A stretch of 64,000 bases of DNA from Cardinalis cardinalis (Eukaryota; Chordata; Aves; Passeriformes; Cardinalidae): the NCBI GenBank assembly GCA_014549065.1, contig JACDOX010000293.1, positions 611,981 through 675,980 on the forward strand. The letters run 5' to 3'. How positions within the stretch are numbered: position 1 is the stretch's first letter; the number at the start of each line of letters is the position of its first letter. The translations under genes were made by a program, and so were the position numbers. The notes beneath the pieces were generated by a model. The model was not told the origin of the DNA, made no database searches, and saw only the letters and a program-made list of their open reading frames with translations. Shown here one piece after another: positions 50,601 to 62,600 of the stretch.

Positions 50601-53600
50601 TTCTCTTCCAGACCAGCAAACCTTTGCAAGAAGGAATTGCAGGAAAGGGAATTTTATTCCCTTCAGCACCAAAACACCAAAAAAAAACCCACCCCAAAAT
50701 AAAACCAAACCCAAAACTCATGGAACTAATCCTGAAAAATCCCAGCAGACAAAGGAAGAGCGCCCTCCCAGACTTCCCAGACATTCCAAGGCAAGCAGAA
50801 AAACAGGAACAAATTCCTAAATTTTAGAGCGAATTTGTAAATTTTGACCAATTTTGACCCAATTTTGACCCAATTTCGCCCAATAAGGGCTGAGCTGTTC
50901 CAAGAATCGACTACAGGAGCCAACCGAGAGCTTTCCCACTGGGATACCTTCCCATTGGAATCCTTGGGCTGGAGGTCGAAGGCGCGGATGATGTAAACCC
51001 GGACCAGACATTCCTGGAGTCCCCTGGCNGGGAGCTGCTGGAATTGCCGGGGAGGCATCGGAACGCGCGGATCGTCGGGAAGAGGGTAAATCCTGAAGGA
51101 ACCCTGAGAAGGACACAGGAATTCAGGGAAGAACACATGGAGATGGGAGCAGGCTTGGAATGACTGGAATGAATCGTGGAATTATGGAATGGTTTCAGTG
51201 GGAACGGAGCTGAAAGCTCATCCCATTCCATGGGCAGGGACACGTTCCCTGATCCTGGGTGGATCCAAGTCCATCTCAGCCTGGCCTTGGGCACTGCCAG
51301 GGATCCAGGGNCAGCCACAGCAAATCTGGAAATTCCAGCCCAGCCAGCAATTCCTTGCCAAGATCCCAGCCCAATCTCCCCTTTCCCAGTGGGAGCCATT
51401 CCCTGGNTCCTGTCCCTGCAGGCCTTGTCCCCAGNCCCTCTCCAGCTCTCCTGGAGCCCCTCCAGGGGCTCTGAGGATTCCCTGGATTTTTCCCTTCTCC
51501 AGGGGAATATTCCCAACTCTCCCACCCTGGCTCCAGAGCAAAGCAGCTCCAGAGTCCTGGAATGGGTTGGGTTGGGAAGTGACCTTCAATCCCATCCCAT
51601 TCCCCCCCTTTCCACAGGTAGGGACACCTCCCACTGTCCCAGGTTGCTCCAAGCCCCTTCCAAGCAGTCCTGGCCACTTCCATGGATGAGGATTCCACAG
51701 CTCCCACAATTCCTGGACTCATGGAATGGTTTGGGCTGAAAAGGACTTTAAAGATCCCACAATTCCCACCCCTAGGGACACAATCCATGGGGATAGGGCC
51801 CATCCCACCTTGAATTCCCCCACCACCGAGGGGTCGTCGCTGGAATCCTGGGATCTCCCCCGGAACAGTTTGAAGGTGTGGCAGAAGTCGGAGAGATGCT
51901 CAAATTCCTCAACATTTTCCAGCTCCGTCTCGTAGACCTGAGGAGGAAAATATGGAGCAGGGAAAAAAATTCCAACCAAATTCCTCAAACCTGGGAAAAT
52001 TCATCCCATGGGGGAAAATTTCTGGGAATTTCTGCCCTTATTTCTCTCTGGGGCAGTGAGGAGAATTTGGGAATCCCACAATAAATTCCAGCCCATCCCA
52101 AGGACCCAGACAAAGCCAAGGTCTCCTGGTGGGTTTTTCATGGATAGAGATGCTCCAGCTGGGAATTTTTTCCTTAAAACCAAGGAAAAATTGGTTAAAT
52201 TTAAATGCATTAAATTTAGCATTTCTTGTGCCTTAATCTCCCTCTTCCCTGAGAAATCCCTGATTTCCCTCATTCCCAAACTCTTCCCAGGGTGGCAGTT
52301 CCCCACCCCCTCTGCCACTTGCCAAGGGAAAATTTCCAGAAGTNTCCCAAAAGGCTTTTCCAAAGGAAACAGTGTTTTCCACACCTGGGGAAAATGTTTT
52401 GGTTTTTTTGAGCGCGGATGGAAAAAAAAAGCCAAAAATCCCAAAGAAATGGTGGAGAGTGGAATTCCAAGGATCCACACCCAACAGAAGTCACTCACCT
52501 TCAAGGTGTCAAATCCCTTTTCCAAGTAATATCCACATTTTTCCCTCTCTCCCGTGGAAGCGTAAAATTTGCTCCACCAGTCGATGAATTCCTCCTCCTG
52601 CAGGCAGAGATCCCAGAGTTACTCATTTTCCACCAAAAAACCAAAATCCCTGGAAAACAGCAGCAGCTCCCAGATTTGGGAAGTGAACCCTGCATCAACC
52701 CCATCCCTGATTTCCAGGGTTTTTTTGGGATGCTCCCAGCCCAAATCCAGGTGTTACAGCCCCTGTGGATATTCCCAAGAGGATTATTCCTCATGGGAAG
52801 ACGAGGTAGGGCTCCAAGAAGAATATTCCAAGAATNTGGAGCAATTTTAGGGAATTTTTGGCCACTTGGAGAGTGGTTTTACCGGGATTTCTATGCAGGG
52901 AATAACCAATTTAACTCCAGTGTTAACGGCTTGAAATGCCCCAACTTTAGGCTTTTCCTGGAAATTTTTGGGATTTGGGAGACAGGGATTGACTTCCAGA
53001 TTGTATCCCAGCACCTCCCAACCTCCCCATTCCAACAAAACCTGCAGATAAATGAACAAATCCATACAATTCCCATCTTTCCATTAAAACCCAACGGTGC
53101 TCAGGTCTCCAGAACAACACAACCCTTGGAAGGAAAAACTGGGAAAATCCCACCAAACCTCAGCTCTCACCAACTCCCATTGCCTCGTTCCCAGTGCAAA
53201 CTATTCCAGGAGGAAAAACGGACCATGTGGTCTCAATATTCCATGGATTTTGTAGGAATCCCATTTTTGAGATCGCTTTGCCNCCAATCCGTGAAAAATT
53301 CCTGGAAAATCCTGGTGTCTCCTTTTAGGAGGCCGCAGAATTCCAGCTCAGTGACCTCACCGAGGATTCCAAATGAGAGTTTTATTGGATTTATATTTGA
53401 ACCCAACAGCATGGGATTTAATGGATAGACATTGGATTTAATTGGAATATTCTGGAAATTCACTCAGAGGCTTCTGCCACTTCCTTTTTTTGGGGGGGGG
53501 GGGAAATCCCAATTTTCCTTTCGTCACTTCCCATTTTATTGTTTCAAGGGCTCCATTTGGACATCAAGACATTCCACAGGTATTGGGATATAAGGAAAAC

Positions 53601-56600
53601 GCATGGATTCATCCCAGGACTTACCCACGGGATCCTCTGCAGCCCCAAGGGAAAGAGCTGGATTAGAGATTTTGTTGGATTTTGACCAATATTCCAATGG
53701 AAAAAAAGGAAAACATAAAAAGGAGGGAAGAGGAGCAGCTGGAATGTTAATGGTGATGGATATGATTCCATTTGGGAATGGAAAAGCCATGGAAAGCAAT
53801 GGATTGGCAAAGGATGAATTGAGGAATTTCATTTATCCAGGGGAGGAATAAAATTCCCTCCAGGTATCCCAAACCACCTCCGGGGGTTTATCCATGGCAC
53901 AGATGATCTCTGGGATTGGGATCTGTGCTCCCTTTCCAGCTTTTTCATGGATCCCACTGGACACAGCCCCCAAGTGAGAATCCCTTGTGGATAAATTTAA
54001 CCTCAAGGGACCAAATCCTGAACATTTCCTGGAAAAGGAGCTTATTCCCACCTGGGAAGCTGCTGCCATGATTATCCAGAGTTTTCCTGCCTCCCTAACA
54101 CTGCTCCATGCCTCTTCCCTCTCACCACCCTGGAACTTCAACCTTTCTCCCAAGAGGGGCCCATCATTTGGATATCCTGGGAATAACGGGATCATTTCAC
54201 CCAATCCCGTCATNGCAGGAGCTGCAGCAGCTCCAGGAACAAAGCATGGCTGAAGGAAGGAGAATTCCTCCTTTATGGAAAAAATTCCTGGCTGGAAGGG
54301 TGGGCAGGGGCTGGGCTGGAATTCCCAGATTTGCTGCGGCTGCCCCTAGATCCCTGGCAGTGCCCAAGGCCAGGTTGGACACTGGGGCTTGGATCCACCT
54401 GGGATGGTGGGAGGTGTCCCTAAACATGGAATGGAGTGGGACTGGATGGGATTTAAGGTCCCTTCCCACCCAAACCATTCCAGGATTCTGGAGCTCTTTT
54501 GCTCTAGGAGAGTTGGGAATGTTCNCCTGGAGAAGGGAAAANTCCAGGGAATCCTCAGAGTCCCTGGAGGAGCTCCAGGAGAGCTGGAGAGGGACTGGGG
54601 ACAAGGCCTGCAGGGACAGGAGCCAGGGAATGGCTCCCACTGGGAAAGGGGAGATTGGGCTGGGATCTTGGCAAGGGATTCCTGCCTGGGCTGGAATTCC
54701 CAGATTTGCTGGGGCTGCCCCTGGATCCCTGGCAGTGCCCAAGGCCAGATTGGAAGGACTTGGATCCAGCTGGGACAGTGGGAGGTGTCCCTGCCCATGG
54801 GATGGGATGANCTTTCAGCTCCGTTCCCACCCAAACCATTCCATGATCCTACAAACCCCGACTGTGGAAATCCCAGAGTTTTCTCTGGGAATACTTTCTC
54901 CCCTCCCCAGTGGCAGTGCCATGGGCTGGCTCCCATCTGGGAATATTAAAACCATCAGGAACATTCTGGGGGGGGGCAGCTCTGGGATGGGAACCATTCC
55001 CAGGAGGAGCCATCCAACACCCAGAGTCCTTCCAAGGAGCAGTAACCGGAGAAGCCGTGAAATGTGGGCTTGGATTTGGAAGGAGCAAACACAGCAAACA
55101 ACCAATTATCCCAAATAGTTTACAGACATGGATTGGCTGGAACTGGCTCCGCTGGGCTCTGTTAATGTGTCCTGGGATGGGGGATTTGGAAAGCAGCACG
55201 AGTTGGAGTAACAACAGAGTAACAGCAGAGTAACCACGTTGTAGGGCTCCTCAGCAGGGAATGGAGGAGCAGAGGTGNCCAAGAGTCCCTCCTGAGCTCC
55301 TCTCATCCGGGAGGTGCCCAGGAATCATAGAATGGGAAGGGACCTGAAAGCTCATCCCATTCCATGGCATTGGGACACCTCCCATTGTCCCAGGTGGATC
55401 CAACCTGGTCTTGGGCACTGCCAGGGATCCAGGGGCAGCCACAGCAAATCTGGGAATTCCAGCCAGGACAGGAATTCCTTGCCAAGATCCCAGCCCAATC
55501 TCCCCTTTCCCAGTGGGAGCCATTCCCTGGCTCCTGTCCCTGCAGGCCTTGTCCCCAGTCCCTCTCCAGCTCTCCTGGAGCCCCTTCAGGCACTCTGAGC
55601 ATTCCCTGGATTTTTCCCTTCTCCAGAGGAACATTCCCAGCTCTCCCAGCTTTTCCTCCCAGCAGAGNNNNNNNNNNNNNNNNNNNNNNNNNNNNNNNNN
55701 NNNNNNNNNNNNNNNNNNNNNNNNNNNNNNNNNNNNNNNNNNNNNNCCATCCCAATATTCCACCCATCCCTGCCCTCTGGCCCTTTAAACTCTTCCCCCN
55801 CCTCATTAACACCCCAGCCGGAGGCAGATCCCGGTGAAACCCAGGACCTCCCTCACACGCTCCGCACGGAGCTGGATTTTTTTGGCTGGAAAAGCTTTTT
55901 TCCAAGATTTCCCCAGCAGCAGCCCCTGGGCCTCATTCCCAGCTCCTGCTTTTGTGCGGAGCTCCCGAGCCATAAAGGAGAAGGAGCCCGGAAGGAAGAT
56001 GGGAACCCAGTTTTCCAAACCAGGATGGTTTTCCCAAGGAAACATTCCCATCCTTCTTCAGACTGGGGTTTATCACATTGACTCCCATTCCTGGAGAATC
56101 CTGGATGAACCAGGACAATGGGGTGGTTTATTCCCACCTAATATTCCCATAAGTTTGATTTTAAATTATTGCTTTGTAGCTTTTNCCTCTTTTTGTCCCC
56201 CCTGGATTTTCTTTGTCCTAAACCAAAACCACATCCATGGAAATTAAAAATGAGGATGGACAGCGGGATGGGGAGGTTATTTCAGGAATTTTTGCTTCCA
56301 TAGTTGGGATCCTAGCACTGNCACCTTTCTGGGATGGAGAAATTCATGCACTGGACAATATTTGGATCCCCAGAAGTGTCCAAGGCCAGGTTGGAATGGG
56401 CTTGGATCCACCTGGGGTAGTGGGAGGTGTCCCTGCCCTTGGAAATTGTGGAATTGGATGGGATTTAAGGCCCTTCCAACCCAAACCATTCCATGANTCC
56501 ATGGAGAATCTGATAGAGATGAATTTGGGATGAAGGGAATTGCTCCTCTGGAGTGTTATCCCTGAGAAGGCAAAGCAGCTCCACTTTCCTCCCTATAAAA

Positions 56601-59600
56601 CCCAGGAAAATCCCAACATCTGCTTTCTGCTTTTCTCATGGAAAAGACACAAAAGGAGCAGGAAAATGGAAGGGATCTTCAAATCCCATCCCATTCCACC
56701 CCATCCATGGGCAGGGACATCTCCCACTATCCCAGGTGGATCCAACCTGGCCTTGGACATTCCTAGGGATCCAGGGGCAGCTACAGCAAATCTGGGAATT
56801 CCAGCCCAGCCCCTGCCCACCCTCCCAGCCAGCAATTCCTTGCCAAGATCTCAGCCCAATCTCCCTTTCCCAGTGGGAGCCATTCCCTGGCTCCTGTCCC
56901 TGCAGGCCTTGTCCCCAGTCCCTCTCCAGCTCTCCTGGAGCCCCTTCAGGCACTCTGAGCATTCCCTGGATTTTTCCCTTCTCCAGGGGAACATTCCCAG
57001 CTCTCCCAGCTTTTCCTCCCAGCAGAGCTGTTCCATCCCTCTGGTCATCCTGGTCTCACCTCTGGATCCCTCCCACATTTCCACGTCCTTCCTGTGCTGG
57101 GATCCCCGAGCTGGGGATGGAATTCCTTCAAAACCCCCCTCATTCCCTTTGGAATTAATGGAAATCCCAAGGACACAGGGGCAGCCAGCTGGAATTGCCA
57201 TTTTCCTAAGCAGCAAGCGGGATCATTCCCAGAAGGAAAACGCCTCCTTCCAGCTTTATCCGAGTATCCTCATGGACTCAGGTCATTAATTAAGTGATTA
57301 ATTAATTAATTAAGCAATTAATTAGCAATTAGAAAGGAAGCGATACCTACATGAGGCAGGGCCCGGGAATCCGGGATGTTAATTAGTGCTGAGCTCGTCA
57401 AACCCTCGGGAAGCTACAAATTAAAATGATCCGTTATCCAAGGAATTCCGGGAACCGGGATGAACANGCAGCAGTGAAAGCAACAGTTAAAGGGATTAAT
57501 CCAAACTAATATTCCCAGCCCTGGGGTTTCCCAGGATGAGGCAAATTTGGGATGAGCACAGAGTTTGTTTTTAGGGACATTCGGCAAACAACTGGAATGA
57601 GGTAGAGGAAAATGGGATATTAAAGGGGAAAAATATGGAAAAGATGTTAGTAATTCCCAGTGGAGGAGAGGCTTTTCCCTGGATACCGTGGGCTGCNAAC
57701 TCAAGGAGTTATTCCGGAATCCAGGGAAGGATCTGAGCCAGGGGGACTTAGAATGGGATTGGGAATGCTCAGGATCAAAGTCCAGGTCCAAGCCCAGCTC
57801 ATCCTGGGCAAACCAAAACCCGGGATCACATCTGGGGCAGGAAGCGGCAGCGCTGCTCCAGGATTCCAAGGATCCCTTGGATGTGGAAAAGGGGGAGGAA
57901 TGCGAGGTTCTTCCCAGAAAACAGCCAGGTTTGAGGATCAGGGCAATCCTGACGGCATTCCTGGTTATCCACCTCAGGCTTGTTCCAAACCCTGCTCTGA
58001 TCCCACCAGATCCAGACCGGCACCCTTGGGCCAAACTCCACAATTTCCCGGGAAAACACTCCCTGAGGATCATTTTCCACCAGGATTCCAATAGGGAAAA
58101 CATTCCGTAGGGAAAACACTCCCTGAGGATCATTTTCCATCAGGATTCCCTCGTGGCTCCCAGAGGCTGTTGGGAACAGCTCCTTTCCAGCTGGCTTATC
58201 CATGAGCAAACAGAACAAATCCCACGGAGCTTTGGAAGTCCTTCCCGAGCCTCTTCCCATGGGAATGAACCCTTGGAAAACACCAGGAGCAGAGCAGCAG
58301 GACAAGGCCTGATCCAGCAGCCTCTTCCACAAATTCCACCTTTCCAAAACCCTGCTCCGTGTCTTTTTCCCAAAGAACCAAACTAGACAGGATTAGCTGG
58401 GGAAAATCACCTTTCCATGATTTTTTAGGATTTTCCTCACTTTGGGTAACTGGGATGTGATTCCCGTGCACTTAAACTGGTTTTAAACTCCAGCTGAACT
58501 CCTGATCCCACTCAGATGAGATGGATAACGCGCTCCCGAACCTTGGAGCACAGGGATTTCACCTCTGGTTGTTTTCCCGATTTTCCAGGGGAAGCAACAA
58601 AGGGATCCTTTGTTCCAACCATCCTTCGGAGCAGGGACCAAAGCCAGGCTTGGCAAGGAGGGAGAAAAACTCCGAAGCCACACAAGGAAACGCATCCATG
58701 AAAAATCCTGGCTCCTCCTTCCAAAGAGCCCTGAGTACGAGCTGCTGGCTTGGGATCCATCCCTTTTCCCAGGAAAGCGGAGCAGGATGGTCCCTGCGGG
58801 CCNGGATTGCTCCTTGACCTGCCAAATCTGGCCCGGGATGGGCAAAATGATCCCAATGGCCCATCCACGCCTCAATCCGTGTCCACCTCCAGGAGAGGAG
58901 CAGCTTCCAGGGCCAAAATTCCGAGGTGGGAATTTTGGGTTGGCTTTCCAGGAAGAAGCTCCCTCCTTTCCCAAAATAACAGGGGAAAAACAAGGAAAGA
59001 AAAAATGGAGAAGGACAAATCCGGGGCCAAACTGAAGAACTCCATTGGTGGCAGGGGGATTGGTTGGGAAATGTTTTTTCCAGGAAAAAAATGCCAGAAT
59101 TTTCCACTTTGGAATGGTTTTGTCACATCCCTCTTCCCCTTTTCCTACTGTTTAAACTCTTCCCTAAATTTGATCTGAGCTTGGAGATATTTCCAGTAAA
59201 ATTATCCCAGGAAACAAAGGTCCAGGATTCCAAATCTCCATCTCATTCCTTCTTCTGGAATCTTTGGGATGGGATCCCGCATTCCTGGGAGCAGCTCCCA
59301 GAGCTCCAGGGGTTATAAAGGGAGGTGAGTCCCTATCCAGAGGTTTTATTCCCGAAGGAAAAAATGGGAGCAGGTTGGTCACCAACATGGCTTTCCATGA
59401 ATAAATCATGGAAATCTGAGCAGAGGATTCCAGGGAATCCTGGGCATGGCCAATCCCACTCTGGGCATCCCAGGGTGTTCCCCCCATTCTGACCACTCAG
59501 AAAAATGGGACAAACTGGGAATCCCACCAATTGGAATGTCCAAGCACTTCCTGCACTGGATTGTGGGAAATCCTGATTCCAGATCAAAAGAAGCCTGAGA

Positions 59601-62600
59601 GCCAGGTCATGGGAAACTGGGATCAAGCTCCACACCTCAAGTTGGGATCCCACAGATTCCCACATTATTCCCTCAGTTTTCTCCCGAGTTTCTCTGTCCT
59701 GAACTTTAAAAGTGGGGATTTTATTACAAAAAGTCCCATTCCCAAATTCCANGTTTTCCACAGACACGCTCCAGTTACTTCCCTGATAAAAAATGATGCC
59801 CAGCTGTAAATTTTAAGGATAAATCCTTAAATGGGAAGCAAAAAGGAGGGAATGAGGCTGCTTTCCCAATTTCCCAATGCTCCAATCAGGAGCATTTTCG
59901 GGAGCTGCTTTTCCCTTTCCACACTTTTCACCGGAGCCAACTTTCCCCAATTCTCCTGTCCCATTCCCAGTGCAGGCTGAAGGATTTCAGGACAAGATCC
60001 CAACAGAGCTGTGAAAAGGATCCTGGAATCATAGAATGATTTGGGTGGGAAGGATCTTAAATCTCATCTCATTCCACCTTTTCCATGGGCAGGGACACCT
60101 CCCACTATCCCAGGTTCCTCCAAGGTCCATCCAACCTGACCTTGGACACTTTCAGGGATGAGAATTTGGAATGAGTGGGAATGAGCAGGGCCACATCCGC
60201 AGGTTTTTTTGGGNATTTGCCAAATTCCTGATTCCCAGCTTGATGTGGGACCCAGCCCNAGCTTGGCTTGGGATACACCACAAATATCCAAAAGCACCAG
60301 AAAATCCTTGGAAATAGAAAACCCCAGGAGCCACCAAGAACATGGATAAAGAGCAGGATCCATGCCCAAGCTGGACGTCTTGGATTCAGCAGCTCCTCCA
60401 TCCCTGGAATTGCTCAAGGCCAGGGAAACTGAGGCAGGAAACACCTGGAAGGCTGATTCCTCTCGGAAACTCCAGCTTTTCCAGGCCTGTGGCACCCAGG
60501 AATAGGGAGAAGGGAAATTCCAGCCTTTGATATCCCACCAAGGGATGGGAGACTGGGAAAAGCTCCACNAAACATTCCTGATACCATTCCCAGCTACTCC
60601 AGAGGCACCGGGATCACCTCAGGATCCGTGCATCCCACTCACAGCTCAGCACAGGTCTGTCCCAAAGATTCCTGCTGCTGGAGAAGGAACCCAAGGACTG
60701 TGGATACAGGAGATATCTGGAAGAACAGAAGCTCCAGGGGTGTGTCCATGCTGATCCATTCCCAAGGGAATGCTGAGATCCCTCAAATTCATTGGAACTG
60801 CACCAATTCCCCATTCTCACCACCATGGATTTGGGATTCGGGATTCCACGATCCCAGTCCAGTAAAATTTCTGCAAACCAGGAGCCAAACTGGGAAAAGG
60901 AGACCCCGCCATGGAGCAAGGACGATGGAGCCTCAGGGAACGTTTGCTTTCCTTGGAACAACCTGGCATNGATTCCTCTCCATCGGGAAAGCAAATCCAG
61001 CCCCTCATTCCCAAGAGAGGGAATGAGGAGGAGTTTGGGGTTGTGCAGGTGAGGAGAGGAAGGAAAAANGCTTGAAAGTTGGCAAAGGATGGAACCAAGC
61101 GGATCCAAGGATCAGCACCTTGGATCCACCCTCACCAGTTCCACCGGAGCATGGAAAGAATCCGGGATCTTCCCAGCGCGTTTTCCATACCTGGATGGGG
61201 ATCAGGGGCTCTTTGTCATCGATGTCGATGAGGACGTCATCCCTGGGCGTGAGGCTGACGTCATCTGCAACCAGNGCAGGGCGGCACCGTGATCCCCGGA
61301 TTGGGAATCCCAGAGCCCAGAAACCATGGGATCGACCTCCAGGAGTGATCCCGGTTTCTCCCAGACCCCACTTCCATGATCCCAGTCTCACCCAGACCCC
61401 TCAGACCATCCAAAATTCATCTCCATGATCCCAAACTCATCCCAGACCCTTCCCACCATCCAAAGTTCGTCTCCATGACCCCAAACTTATCCCAGACCCT
61501 TCCCACCATCCAAAGTTCTTCTCCATGATCCCAAACTCATCCCAGACCCTTCCCACCATCCAAAGTTCTTCTCCATGATCCCAAACTCATCCCAGACCCT
61601 TCCCACCATCCAAGCTAATCTCCAAGATCCCAATCCCATGATCTCCATCCCATCCAGGACTACAAGGAGTCAGGAGAGGGGCTTGGGACAAGGACACTGA
61701 GCGCCAGGACAAGGGGGAATGGATTGAACTGAGGGAGGGGACATTTCAATGGAATATCNGGAAGGAATTCCTGGCTGTNAGGGTGGGGAGGGGCTGGGCT
61801 GGAATTCCCAGATTTGCTGTGGCTGCCCCTGGATCCCTGGAAGCGTCCAAGTCCAGCTTGGACACTGGGGCTTGGATCCACCTGGGATGGTGGGAGGTGT
61901 CCCTGCCCATGGATAGGGTGGAACGGGATCGTCTTTAAGTTCCCTCCCAACCCAACCATTCCATGACTCCATGAAGGGCACAAATCCCGACATTCCCATG
62001 TACCTGGCTGCTCCTGGGGCGCCCCCGTGTCCTGCTGGGAGGGATCCCAGTAGAATTCCTGGAGGGAGCGGATCGTGCACTGTCCCACCACGGGTCTCCG
62101 GCCGAAGGGGCGGTTGTCGATGATCTTCAGGANGATGGGGGGGCTGTAGAGGCTCTCCCTGGGCAGACGCTGTGGGAAGAGGGAAGGGAAGATGGAATGA
62201 GGCTGGAAAGGGAGGGGGAGAGGTTCTGCACCATCCCCAAAAACCCAGGGGCAGAGGGAACCTCACCAGAAGAACCATTTTTATGGAATTTTGAGGTCCT
62301 TCACCAGAAAAACCAATTTTATGACACCTCCACATGGTCCATTTTTATGGGGTTCTAAGGCCTTTCATCAGATCCATTTTTATGGAATTTTGAGGTCCTT
62401 CACCTTAAAATCCATTTTCACAGGACTGTCCTTCACCAGTAGAATCAGTTTTATGACACCTCCGCACGGTCCATTTTGGGTTCTAAGGTCTTTCATCAGA
62501 TCCATTTTTATGGGATTTTGAGGTCTTTCACTATAAAATCCATTTTTACAGCACTGTCCTTCACAAGATCCCCTTTTATGCAACTTTGAGGTCCTTCAGC

